31,524 bases of DNA from assembly GCA_045634365.1 (NCBI GenBank), contig JAZRAC010000052.1, positions 1 to 31,524 of the forward strand. Reading direction: 5' to 3'. The DNA comes from HGM04593 sp045634365. GTDB taxonomy: Bacteria > Bacteroidota > Bacteroidia > Bacteroidales > Bacteroidaceae. Of this stretch, positions 14,772 to 23,537 are shown in pieces; positions within the stretch are counted from its first letter, which is position 1, and each line of letters starts with the position of its first letter. The notes under the pieces are model-generated. The model was not told where the DNA came from. It did not search any database and worked only from the letters and a program-made list of their open reading frames with translations. The position numbers were made by a program, and so were the translations under genes.

Positions 14772-17700
14772 ATGGAAGAGATAAAGAATTTAGAGGTATT
14801 CAGAGCTTCGGCCGGGTCGGGAAAAACTTTTATTCTGGCCGTAAAATATATTATTCTGCTCATAAAGCAGCCCGATGCCTACAAGCATATAGTTGCCGTT
14901 ACGTTCACCAACAAGGCGACAGGCGAAATGAAGGAGCGTATTTTGAGCCAGCTATATGGCATTGCCTATAATCTGCCTTCGTCGCAGAGCTATATGGAGA
15001 AGATGCGCGAGGCCTACCCTCAATTATCGCCCGAAGAGATAAGCGAGCGGGCAAGAGTGGCGCTCAATCTCATTCTTCACGACTACGGACACTTTCGCAT
15101 ACAGACGATTGACTCTTTCTTTCAATCGGTGCTGCGCGGCCTTGCAAAGGAGCTTGAGCTTAATGGCGATGTTGAATTCTCGCTCAACGGAGAGGAACTG
15201 CTCGACGAAGCTATCGACACGTATATTAAACGCCTCGACGAGGGGTCGGCCGAAATTAAGCAGATTATAAACTTTATAGAAGAGAACCTTAACAACAATA
15301 AGACGTGGCGGATTGATAAATCCATAAAAAGTTTCGCACGCAACCTGCTCAAAGAGGAGTATCAGGAGCGTGGAGCGAAGTTGCGCGAGGAGATTGAGGA
15401 GGATAATGGCAACAGACTAAAAGAGTTCTACAAAGAGGTAAAGGCAATAGAAAAGGAGATTACCGAGCGGATTAAGCAGATTGCCGCAACATTTTTCACT
15501 CTTGTTCAAGGATACACAGCGGGCGACTTTTTCGGAAAAACACGTGGCGGCGTATGGGGCTTTTTCGAGAAGATGAAAAGCGGAGATATTATAGCAATGA
15601 GCGATAAAATTGCCGCGCTCATCGAAAATCCCGGGAAAATATCGTCGGTGGCGGCTGTCAACGACAAGATTGCCGCCCTGCTTGCCGAAGCAAAGAGCAT
15701 TGAAGATGAGAAGAGCATTACGCTCAACAGTTGTCGTCTGTCGCTCGACAAATACCATCAGCTGGGGCTTCTAAACACGGTTGCAAAGACCTTAAAAGAG
15801 GAGAATGGCCGAGAAAATCGTTTCCTGCTTGCCGAGACAACCTATTTTCTCAGCAGTATGATTACAAATAACACCTCTTTCATATTCGAGAAGATTGGCA
15901 CGGAGATTAACCACATATTCATCGACGAATTTCAGGATACATCCAAATTACAATGGAACTGCTTTAAAATTCTGCTCGACGAGGTTATTGCCCGCGGAAA
16001 TTACAATCTTATTGTGGGAGATGTCAAGCAGTCTATTTACCGGTGGAGGAACAGCGATTGGAATATAATGAACAATATTGAATCCTTCCACCCGGAAACT
16101 ATAAAGATTGTATCGCAGGATGTGAAGAAAGGGGGCATTGAATATAAATCGACCAACTACCGCAGCAGCCGTCGCATAGTGGAATTCAACAATCTTCTGT
16201 ATAGTTGCGCCACAAAGGCAATTGCCTCGGAATTTGAGGAGAAGGTGGGCTGCGACATTGAGAAACTCACCCGTGCGTATCGCGATGTTCAGCAGGCACT
16301 GCCCGACAAACGTGGCAACGAGGGGTATGTAGAAATAAGAGAAATAGAAAAGGAGAACCCCAAAGGAGGAATGGCTGCCGATGGAATTGCACAATTGATA
16401 AAGACTCTGCACGAACTTATCGATGAACGTGGCGTTGCCCCAAAAGATATTGCCATTCTGCTGAGAGGCAACGATATTATCTCCGACATTGTGGAGGCGT
16501 TCAAGGCTCACTTCCCCTCGCTCAAAATTGTGTCGAATGAGGCCTATCGTCTATCGGCATCTACCACCGTGCAGCTGATTATTGCAGCAATGAGGCATAT
16601 TGCCACGCCCGACGATGATATTAACCTTGTACACTTTATAAAGCTATATTACAAGATTATAGAGGGGAGGGATTGCGACATTTGCTCGTTAATAAACAAG
16701 GAGGAGCGTTTGGCGATGCTTCCGCCCGACTATTTAGAGGAGTTGCCCTATCTTAAAGGGTTGCCCGTATATGAACTTATAGAGAAACTTATTTCTCTTC
16801 TGAACCTTTCTGCCATCGAGGGAGAGGAGGCCTATCTATTCTCGTTCCTCGACCAAGCGGCACAATGTATAAACAGCAAGAGTACCGACATTAACGGCTT
16901 TCTCGATACGTGGAGCGAAAAGCTATGCGACGAGACAATTCCGGCAGCAACAAGCGACAGTGTCACGGTGATGACCATTCACAAATCCAAGGGGTTGGAA
17001 TTTCCCACGGTAATACTCCCCTTCTGCGATTGGGAGTTGACAGGACTGCCCAACAGCACATTGTGGTGCGAGCCTTCGGAAGCACCGTTCAATAAATTAA
17101 GCCTGCTGCCGATAAACAGGCAGGAGAGTATGCTGCAATCAATATACGCCAAGGAGTATAACAACGAACTGCTGTATCAGATTGTAGACAACCTGAATAT
17201 TCTGTATGTTGCCACCACCCGCGCAAAGGATAATCTCTATATTTTCACCGACGGAACGGGAGGGCGCGGATACACAATGTCGAAACTGCTGAACAGCATC
17301 ACAGAGAGCCTGAAAATGCTCGACGGCTCATCTTTCGACAAAGGGGAGAAGGTCTATCGCTACGGCGAGGTTGTGGCAACAAAAAACAGTTGCGGAGAAA
17401 AGGAACAGGAGAGAGAAAATCCATTTTCAGCAAAAGAGAGCGTGATAATGCAGAATTTTGCCTACTACGACAACCGGCTCACCTTCAAGCAATCGCGCGA
17501 ACTTGCACGCTTCCTTGCGAGCGACAAGAGCGAAAGGCGCAATTACGACTCGGCTGCACGCGGCGAGCTTATGCACAGTATTCTCGCTCAAATAAACACC
17601 GGAGAGGAGTTGCCGCGTTTGCTCAACAAAATGCTTATCGATGGGAGTATTTCCACCGAAAAGGAGAAGAACTACATAAGGAGCATTATAGAAAAAGCCA

Positions 17701-17990
17701 TTGCACAGCCTGTTGCCTGCGAGTGGTTCTGCGGCCGTTACAGGCTCTTCAACGAGCGTGCCATCCTGTGCAAAGGGTTCGACAGGGAGAGAACCACCTT
17801 CCGCCCCGACAGGGTGATGGTGGGCAACGACGAGGTTATTGTGGTCGATTATAAATTTGCCAAAAAGAGCCCGAAGCACAAAGAGCAGGTTGCCGAGTAT
17901 ATGAAACTTTTGAAAATGATCGGATATACCAATATAAAAGGCTATGTGTGGTATGTCGACAAAAATGAAATTGAGGAGGTTGGTGTATGA
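14772..17990 (+). CDS. addA: AddA-type helicase-nuclease (UvrD family)
   Basis: The 1072-residue protein is the helicase-nuclease subunit of an AddAB complex, which processes double-strand breaks for RecA. Superfamily 1 motifs are in order: Walker A in RASAGSGKT (residues 11-19), AVTFTNKATGEMKER (motif Ia, about 52), IFIDEFQDT (Walker B, about 380-390), DVKQSIYRWR (motif III, about 417), VMTIHKSKGLEFP (motif V, about 732) and YVATTRAKDNLY (motif VI, about 811). The C-terminal RecB-type nuclease shows RGELMHSIL, FRPDRV and VVDYKFAKK (about 1010-1027). The start has a short A/G-rich leader. The stop overlaps the start of the next gene by ATGA. Bacteroidota AddA proteins are divergent, so the symbol rests on domain order and on its partner. 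Confidence 0.88.
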   Translation: MEEIKNLEVFRASAGSGKTFILAVKYIILLIKQPDAYKHIVAVTFTNKATGEMKERILSQLYGIAYNLPSSQSYMEKMREAYPQLSPEEISERARVALNLILHDYGHFRIQTIDSFFQSVLRGLAKELELNGDVEFSLNGEELLDEAIDTYIKRLDEGSAEIKQIINFIEENLNNNKTWRIDKSIKSFARNLLKEEYQERGAKLREEIEEDNGNRLKEFYKEVKAIEKEITERIKQIAATFFTLVQGYTAGDFFGKTRGGVWGFFEKMKSGDIIAMSDKIAALIENPGKISSVAAVNDKIAALLAEAKSIEDEKSITLNSCRLSLDKYHQLGLLNTVAKTLKEENGRENRFLLAETTYFLSSMITNNTSFIFEKIGTEINHIFIDEFQDTSKLQWNCFKILLDEVIARGNYNLIVGDVKQSIYRWRNSDWNIMNNIESFHPETIKIVSQDVKKGGIEYKSTNYRSSRRIVEFNNLLYSCATKAIASEFEEKVGCDIEKLTRAYRDVQQALPDKRGNEGYVEIREIEKENPKGGMAADGIAQLIKTLHELIDERGVAPKDIAILLRGNDIISDIVEAFKAHFPSLKIVSNEAYRLSASTTVQLIIAAMRHIATPDDDINLVHFIKLYYKIIEGRDCDICSLINKEERLAMLPPDYLEELPYLKGLPVYELIEKLISLLNLSAIEGEEAYLFSFLDQAAQCINSKSTDINGFLDTWSEKLCDETIPAATSDSVTVMTIHKSKGLEFPTVILPFCDWELTGLPNSTLWCEPSEAPFNKLSLLPINRQESMLQSIYAKEYNNELLYQIVDNLNILYVATTRAKDNLYIFTDGTGGRGYTMSKLLNSITESLKMLDGSSFDKGEKVYRYGEVVATKNSCGEKEQERENPFSAKESVIMQNFAYYDNRLTFKQSRELARFLASDKSERRNYDSAARGELMHSILAQINTGEELPRLLNKMLIDGSISTEKEKNYIRSIIEKAIAQPVACEWFCGRYRLFNERAILCKGFDRERTTFRPDRVMVGNDEVIVVDYKFAKKSPKHKEQVAEYMKLLKMIGYTNIKGYVWYVDKNEIEEVGV

Positions 17991-20920
17991 AAAACTTTTT
18001 AGAAACTGTTGCCGACGATTTATTCAATCGTTATAATGGAAATTTCGAGGGAATGGCCATTGTCTTCCCCAACAAGCGTGCAAGCCTCTTCTTCAACAAC
18101 TATCTGTTGCAAAGAACGGGTGAGAAGGCAATTTGGAGCCCGTCGTATATAACCATCAGCGAGTTGTTCGAGCAAAGTTCCGACTATGTGATTGCCGACC
18201 CTGTGTTGCTCGTGAGCCGCCTTCACAAGGAATATGTAAAGTACACCGGCAGCAACGACACCCTGGATACTTTCTACTATTGGGGCGAAATGCTCATAAG
18301 GGACTTTGACGATATTGACAAAAACCTTGCCTGTGCCGAACAACTATTCTCGAATATAAAAGATTTGCGTGCATTGGGAACGGCAAAGGATATTCTGGAA
18401 CCGGAGCAAAGGGACGCAATTATGCGATTTTTCTCGAACTTCAAGCCCGAGGAGGAGAGTGTCATTAAAGAGCGTTTCACCAGAGTGTGGGAAGTGCTCT
18501 ACCCTATCTACACTTCATTCAAGGAGAACCTTAAAAGCGAAGGCGTTGCATACGAGGGTATGCTTTACAGGGATGTTATTGAGAATTGCCAAGAATTGAA
18601 ATTCTTGCACGACAAATATGTGTTTATTGGTTTTAATGCTCTTAACGGCGTTGAGAACAAGCTGTTCGATATTCTTAAAAAGGAGAAGGAGACTCTTTTT
18701 TATTGGGACTACGACAAATATTATATCGATAATCGGCAGCACGAAGCCGGACACTTTATGCGCAAGAATCTTGCACGCTTCCCAAATGCGTTGGGGAAAG
18801 GGTATTTCGACAATCTTACCGGCGAGAAGGAGATTACATTCGTGTCGGCCAACAGCGACAATATACAGGCCCGATACGTTTCAACTTGGTTGCAAGAGAA
18901 TTTAAGCGAGAGGGAGATTGACACTGCCGTTGTATTGTGCGACGAGACAATGCTGCAATCTACGCTGCACTCACTGCCCGACGAGGCCAACGGCAGGCAG
19001 TTACAACATCTTAATGTGACAATGGGCTTCCCCATTGCCCACACGCCTATATACACCCTTGTGAAACTGTTAGTGGATTTACAGGTGCGCGGCTACGACA
19101 AGAAACAAGGTAAATATACTCTGGTGGCGGTAGAGAGTATTCTTAAACACCCTTATATTGCAGCGTGCAGCCCGCAAGCATACGAACTGCGCGAAAGGCT
19201 GTTGAGAGAAAAACGGTTCTTCCCCTCAACCGAGGAGTTGTGTGCCGATGATATTTTAGAACTATTGTTTAACCGCACCGAGGATAATGCCGAGTGGATA
19301 AAGAATATATCCACGCTCATATATGCCATTGCCAACGAGAGGGCCTCTATGAACGATATTTCAAACGATATATACGAAGAACTCTTTTGCGAGGCTTTGT
19401 TAAAGGCTCACAGCCAGACGCTTCGCCTTCTCTCGCTCATAGAGAAGGGTGAGTTAAATATGCAGCAGGCAGCCATCGGCAATCTGCTTGTGAGAATTAT
19501 ATCACAATTAAGTATGCCTTTCCACGGAGAGCCAATTGTGGGCTTGCAGATTATGGGACTGCTCGAAACACGCAACCTCGACTTTGAGAACCTTATAATT
19601 TTGGCGGCCAACGAAGGTAATCTGCCCAAGAGCAGCAGCGACAACTCCTATATACCCTATAATCTGCGCCGTGCATTCGGCCTCACATTGAGCGAGCACC
19701 GCGACTCCATCTACGCCTACTACTTCTATCGTCTGCTGCAAAGGGCAAAAAAGGTGACCATTCTTTACAACAGTTCCACCGAGAGCAAGACCAAGGGCGA
19801 GTGCTCGCGCTTCCTTTTACAGATTTTGGGCAGCAATTTCAATGTGAAGCGTGTGAAATTGGAGGCCAAGCAAAGCAACAGCGACATTGTGCCGCAGGAG
19901 GTGGAAAAGAACCCCGAGATTATGCAGAAACTGCATAATCGTTTCAACCTTGCCACAAATAAAGATGCCGCGGTTCTCTCTCCGTCGGGAATAAACCGCT
20001 ACCTCTCCTGCAATTTAAGATTCTTCTTCTACTACATAATGAACCTATCGGAAAAGGAGGAGATTGATACGGAATTAAAGCCAACAGACTTTGGCAACAT
20101 TTTCCACACTGCGGCCGAATTGTTGTATAATGAGATTTTAAGGACAAACAACGGCACTATCGATAAGTCGGACTTTGAGAAGTATATAAAAACACCGCAA
20201 TTTCTCTACCGTTTCATCGACGAGGCTTTTGTGGAAAAATTCTTCAAACGGGGCAATAAGCCTGTGTACAACGGCGAGCAATTTATCAACAAGGGTGTGT
20301 TACACGATTTTCTGCATCGACTTGTGAAAATGGATAATGCCTACACGCCATTTAAATATGTGGGTAGCGAGAAACTTGTGCGCTTCCCCTACACGGTGAA
20401 AGGGAGGAACGGAGAGGATATTAAGTTGAATATTGGCGGCATAATAGACCGGGTAGACATTAAGGAGGGCACGCTCAATATTGTGGACTACAAGACCGGT
20501 GGCGGAAAAAAGGATACAAAGACCTCTTTGGAGAATATCTTTGCTAATGAAGGCACAAGTTCGGGCTACCGCTTTCAAGCGTTGCTCTACTCCGTTGCCA
20601 TTATTGAACTGCTTAACAAGAATGAGAATTTCGGCACCGACAAGGAGTTGTCGTGGATTGAGGAGATAAAGAAAACCAACATTAAACAGGTGGTTCCGTC
20701 GCTCCTCTATATTCACAAGAAAGCTAATGCCGAAAGGGAGGATTTTATAATTGACATTGACAAACAGCCTATCGACGATGTTGCTGCCTTAAAAGATGAA
20801 TTCTTGGAGAGGCTGCAATGTGTGTTACAGGATATTTTCGACAGCAACAAGCCCTTTACAGCCACCGAGAATAGGGAGCGTTGCACCTATTGCGAGTATC
20901 GTAATATTTGTGGGCGGTAA
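17987..20920 (+). CDS. addB: AddB-type nuclease with iron-sulphur cysteines
   Basis: The 977-residue partner of AddA begins with a helicase-like N-terminus (GMAIVFPNKRASLFFNNYLL, about 22-41) that lacks a Walker A lysine motif, as is common in Bacteroidota AddB. The C-terminal PD-(D/E)xK nuclease has GGIIDRVD (about 818-825) and NIVDYKTGGGKK (about 829-840). Four cysteines placed as in AddB iron-sulphur proteins are present: one in NRYLSCNLRFFF (about 675) and three in CTYCEYRNIC near the C-terminus (about 965-974). Translation is probably coupled to addA through the 4-base overlap. A hairpin repeat follows and likely ends the transcript. Confidence 0.85.
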   Translation: MKNFLETVADDLFNRYNGNFEGMAIVFPNKRASLFFNNYLLQRTGEKAIWSPSYITISELFEQSSDYVIADPVLLVSRLHKEYVKYTGSNDTLDTFYYWGEMLIRDFDDIDKNLACAEQLFSNIKDLRALGTAKDILEPEQRDAIMRFFSNFKPEEESVIKERFTRVWEVLYPIYTSFKENLKSEGVAYEGMLYRDVIENCQELKFLHDKYVFIGFNALNGVENKLFDILKKEKETLFYWDYDKYYIDNRQHEAGHFMRKNLARFPNALGKGYFDNLTGEKEITFVSANSDNIQARYVSTWLQENLSEREIDTAVVLCDETMLQSTLHSLPDEANGRQLQHLNVTMGFPIAHTPIYTLVKLLVDLQVRGYDKKQGKYTLVAVESILKHPYIAACSPQAYELRERLLREKRFFPSTEELCADDILELLFNRTEDNAEWIKNISTLIYAIANERASMNDISNDIYEELFCEALLKAHSQTLRLLSLIEKGELNMQQAAIGNLLVRIISQLSMPFHGEPIVGLQIMGLLETRNLDFENLIILAANEGNLPKSSSDNSYIPYNLRRAFGLTLSEHRDSIYAYYFYRLLQRAKKVTILYNSSTESKTKGECSRFLLQILGSNFNVKRVKLEAKQSNSDIVPQEVEKNPEIMQKLHNRFNLATNKDAAVLSPSGINRYLSCNLRFFFYYIMNLSEKEEIDTELKPTDFGNIFHTAAELLYNEILRTNNGTIDKSDFEKYIKTPQFLYRFIDEAFVEKFFKRGNKPVYNGEQFINKGVLHDFLHRLVKMDNAYTPFKYVGSEKLVRFPYTVKGRNGEDIKLNIGGIIDRVDIKEGTLNIVDYKTGGGKKDTKTSLENIFANEGTSSGYRFQALLYSVAIIELLNKNENFGTDKELSWIEEIKKTNIKQVVPSLLYIHKKANAEREDFIIDIDKQPIDDVAALKDEFLERLQCVLQDIFDSNKPFTATENRERCTYCEYRNICGR

Positions 20921-20937
20921 CTTGCGCTCCAATATTA

Positions 20938-21027
20938 TACCAAAAGTAATATATACAAAGCAAACACCCTCGCCATAGTGTATTCTGGCGAGGGTGCGAT
21001 ACCTTTATAAGGGGCTTTTGGGTCAGC
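20938..21027. repeat. Dispersed hairpin element, copy 2
   Basis: This stretch shares AGTAATATATACAAAG, then the CACCCTCGCC...GGCGAGGGTG hairpin, then the CTTTTG-GTCA end with the element at 10439-10547. Here the right arm runs into a T-rich tract (21028-21040), giving a good terminator for addAB. It again lies between convergent genes. Confidence 0.7.
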
Positions 21028-21050
21028 TTTTTTTATTTTTTATATAATGA

Positions 21051-21476
21051 TTACTCCTCAGTTTGGAAAGAATCATACACAGTCTGGAAAATCGCTTTTA
21101 CATCATCATAAGCCAATCCCTCGTAAGTAGAAGTGATGTCCTCTTCCGAAATTACAGCACCGTTCAATGTTGTAACGCCCTTGCAAGAAGTACAAGCACC
21201 ATCAGCAAATTCAGCTGTAATAACAACTGTTGCCTTGCCGGCAGCATCCATATCCATAAAGTATGTGAGAACAATCTTGTCGGGAGAAGAAGTATCCAAG
21301 CCCGCTGTTACCTCAGCATCGGTACCACCATCACCAGTGTCACCTGCACCGCCGCCGTTAGCGCCGTTAAGCATTGCATAATACAAATAATCGTTGTTGT
21401 TGTCATCATCACTGCAAGAAGTGAAACAGATTGCACCACACAAAAGGAATGCAAACATCAAAAATGATTTTTTCAT
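21051..21476 (-). CDS. Small lipoprotein, function unknown
   Basis: The 141-residue product has a lipoprotein signal peptide ending CFTSC (Cys21), then an acidic Asp/Asn tract, a glycine-rich linker (about 38-52), and a compact domain of about 85 residues with a CTSC pair in the middle. I do not recognise the family. The two cysteines could form a disulphide in the periplasm. Its promoter region is unusual: a TAG trinucleotide repeat separates the -7 box (21520-21527) from the only -33 candidate (21555-21558), so its expression may vary by repeat slippage. It is convergent with addB. Confidence 0.7.
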   Translation of the reverse strand: MKKSFLMFAFLLCGAICFTSCSDDDNNNDYLYYAMLNGANGGGAGDTGDGGTDAEVTAGLDTSSPDKIVLTYFMDMDAAGKATVVITAEFADGACTSCKGVTTLNGAVISEEDITSTYEGLAYDDVKAIFQTVYDSFQTEE

Positions 21477-21519
21477 AATTTTTTAAAATTTTAGATTATT
21501 AAATAAATTTTTAGCATTG

Positions 21520-21558
21520 CAAATATAAGGATAGTAGTAGTAGCAGTAGTAGAACAAA
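21520..21558 (-). promoter_or_regulatory. Promoter of the small lipoprotein gene with over-long spacer
   Basis: On the minus strand, TATATTTG (21520-21527) is a perfect -7 box. The nearest TTTG (21555-21558) is 27 bp away, six bases more than the upper end of the usual 19-21. The spacer is almost entirely a trinucleotide repeat. Confidence 0.5.
21532..21552. repeat. TAG trinucleotide microsatellite
   Basis: Seven tandem units: four TAG, one CAG, two TAG. It lies in the promoter spacer of the lipoprotein gene. Loss of two units would bring the -33/-7 spacing to 21 bp. Confidence 0.75.
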
Positions 21559-21618
21559 TTGGTTCAACTTTACATAACCAGCATTATCTCCATTGAAACA
21601 GATTTTACTAAATTGTAA

Positions 21619-21704
21619 TATGCACATTTTGCATAAAACCACAAGTTGTGCATTTTTTGCACAAGTTGATTTATTTCTTGGTATATGTAAATTTTGCACA
21701 TACC
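21619..21704. promoter_or_regulatory. Cluster of three palindromes upstream of the AlaX-type gene
   Basis: Three inverted repeats follow one another: TATGC/GCATA (21619-21635), TTGTGCA/TGCACAA (21646-21664, also flanked by a direct repeat ACAAGTTG at 21641 and 21661), and GGTATATGT/ACATACC (21680-21704, one unpaired base). Each encloses a T-rich loop ending TTTTGC. The third covers the -33 box of the promoter at 21693-21724. This looks like an operator array; the protein that binds is unknown. Confidence 0.45.
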
Positions 21705-21724
21705 AATAAAGTGAATTATTTTTG
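21693..21724 (+). promoter_or_regulatory. Promoter of the AlaX-type gene
   Basis: TTTG (21693-21696) and TATTTTTG (21717-21724) are separated by 20 bp, a full match to the Bacteroidota consensus. The ATG is at 21754. Confidence 0.65.
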
Positions 21725-21753
21725 TATTGATTATTCATTAACCAACAGAATCA

Positions 21754-22218
21754 ATGACCAACGAAACACCAATTCTCAACAACCACAACAAGGCAGAATA
21801 CCCACCTATGCACACAGCCGAGCACATACTGAACCAAACGATGGTGAGAATGTTCGGCTGCGAGAGAAGCCGCAACGCCCACATTGAACGCAAAAAGAGC
21901 AAGTGCGACTACACACTCGCAAACGAACCAACCGCCGAACAAATTGCCGAAATTGAGAGCCGCGTGAACGAGGTAATTTCCCTGCACCTTCCCGTGAGCA
22001 TCGAATATTGCACACGCGAGAATGTGCCCGCCACAGTGGACCTTGGCAAGCTGCCGGCCGACGCAAGCGACACGCTGCGTCTTGTGCGTGTGGGCGACTA
22101 CGACATTTGCGCTTGCATAGGCACACACGTTGAGAACACCTCCGAGATTGGGACATTCAAAATAATAAGCCACAGTTGGGAGAATGGAACCTTGCGCCTG
22201 CGATTCAAATTATTGTAG
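21754..22218 (+). CDS. AlaX-type tRNA-editing domain protein
   Basis: The 154-residue protein carries the zinc-binding signature of the alanyl/threonyl-tRNA synthetase second additional domain: HTAEH (H20, H24) and CIGTH (C121, H125). These are the HxxxH and CxxxH elements of AlaX proteins, which remove wrongly attached Ser or Gly from tRNA-Ala in trans. The segment around residues 42-55 (AHIERKKSKCDYTL) fits the editing fold. It is shorter than most AlaX proteins and lacks the N-terminal extension, so the substrate may differ. The regulatory region in front is rich in palindromes (21619-21704), unusual for a housekeeping editing enzyme. It is followed by the chorismatase-like gene, which has its own -7 box. 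Confidence 0.8.
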   Translation: MTNETPILNNHNKAEYPPMHTAEHILNQTMVRMFGCERSRNAHIERKKSKCDYTLANEPTAEQIAEIESRVNEVISLHLPVSIEYCTRENVPATVDLGKLPADASDTLRLVRVGDYDICACIGTHVENTSEIGTFKIISHSWENGTLRLRFKLL

Positions 22219-22284
22219 CACCTATATACAAGCTGTTGCTTAAAATTAAAACAGGAATAATCCTAATTTTTGAGCATTTTTTTA

Positions 22285-22292
22285 TAACTTCG
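22285..22292 (+). promoter_or_regulatory. -7 box of the chorismatase-like gene
   Basis: TAACTTCG fits the -7 consensus, 20 nt before ATG 22312. No TTG is present at the standard distance. Confidence 0.4.
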
Positions 22293-22311
22293 CGGTCGTA
22301 AAAAGCATAGA

Positions 22312-23406
22312 ATGTTCAACAAGGAGCAAATAGTTGTAAAAGCGGGCAGACAGGGCACATTAAAAGAGATGTGCCACGATATTTTTGCATCCATAAAAGA
22401 ACTTAACGCCCTTAAAATAACATTCTTCGGCCTGCCCGAGAGTAACAAAGAGTATCTGCTCATAAACCGCGAGCTCCACAATATTGTAAAGGAGTACTTT
22501 GGGGAAGTTTCTCCGCTTGTCAGCTTCATTGCCCAAAAGAGCAGTTCGAGCACACTCATTGCCGAGGTTACCTACCTTGTCGACACGGATGCCCACATCA
22601 CCCACCACAGCCGTTACAAAATTCTTGAACGTGGCGCAACAAAAGAGCTGATAACCGAGGGAATTATACCTGCCGATATTTCGGCAACCACCTTTGAACA
22701 GGCAAAAGATATATTCATCGCAATAGAGGATATTCTCACAAGCGAAGGGTTCCGCATAAGCGATATTTACCGCCAATGGAACTACATAGAGGATATAACA
22801 ATCACCAACGACGGCAGCCAGAATTATCAGGAATTCAACGATGCACGCAGCCTCTTCTACTCCAAGGCAAAATGGAGCAACGGCTACCCTGCCGCAACAG
22901 GCATCGGCACCAGCCGAGGCGGAATAATGATTGAGCTATACGCCATAAAAGGCACCACTGTGGCCAACAGCCCCATCGATAATCCATTGCAGGTAGCGGC
23001 GCACAACTATTCGCAAAGTGTGCTCGAAGGCAAGGTGATGAAAGAACTTGCCGAGCGCACCACCCCAAAATTCGAGCGTGCACGCATTCTTGGCAACATC
23101 ATATATATATCGGGAACCGCAGCCATAAAAGGAGAGCGCAGCACCGAGAGTGGCAACACCGTGGCCCAAGCAGAGCTCACAATGCAGATAATGAACAATC
23201 TAATATCGAAGGATAATATCCCCACTCCCTGCAACGGTGCCGCATACGACCTTTTGCGCATATACATAAAGAACGAAGAAGCAATCCCCGCAGTAAAAGA
23301 GTATATGAACGCGCACTACACCAATGTGCAAAAGCACTATCTTGTGAGCGACATTTGCCGCCCCGAACTACTCATAGAGATTGAGGGAGTGGCCCACACG
23401 CTGTAA
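22312..23406 (+). CDS. Protein related to FkbO/Hyg5/XanB2 chorismatases (RidA-like C-terminus)
   Basis: The 364-residue product has the layout of chorismatase-family proteins: a divergent N-terminal half and a RidA/YjgF-like C-terminal half. Landmarks are YRQWNYIEDIT (about 154-164), YQEFNDARSLFY (about 171-182), YPAATGIGTSRGG (about 192-204), IIYISGTAAIKGE (about 263-275) and TVAQAELTMQIMNNL (about 283-297). Known relatives hydrolyse chorismate to dihydroxycyclohexadiene carboxylate (FkbO) or form 3- and 4-hydroxybenzoate (Hyg5, XanB2) for pigments and quinone-like products. The substrate in this organism is not known. I infer a possible link to an aromatic secondary product. No biosynthetic cluster surrounds it in this window. 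It could also be a non-catalytic RidA-like protein. Confidence 0.6.
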   Translation: MFNKEQIVVKAGRQGTLKEMCHDIFASIKELNALKITFFGLPESNKEYLLINRELHNIVKEYFGEVSPLVSFIAQKSSSSTLIAEVTYLVDTDAHITHHSRYKILERGATKELITEGIIPADISATTFEQAKDIFIAIEDILTSEGFRISDIYRQWNYIEDITITNDGSQNYQEFNDARSLFYSKAKWSNGYPAATGIGTSRGGIMIELYAIKGTTVANSPIDNPLQVAAHNYSQSVLEGKVMKELAERTTPKFERARILGNIIYISGTAAIKGERSTESGNTVAQAELTMQIMNNLISKDNIPTPCNGAAYDLLRIYIKNEEAIPAVKEYMNAHYTNVQKHYLVSDICRPELLIEIEGVAHTL

Positions 23407-23537
23407 CAACAATCGAAAGTAAAGTTAAAAAACAATCCGCCGGCAAACAACCTTGCCTGCATACTCATTATACACATACGACGGCACACAAAGAGGCCGA
23501 CGCAAATTTATGTATAACCTTTTAAACAAAAATCACA

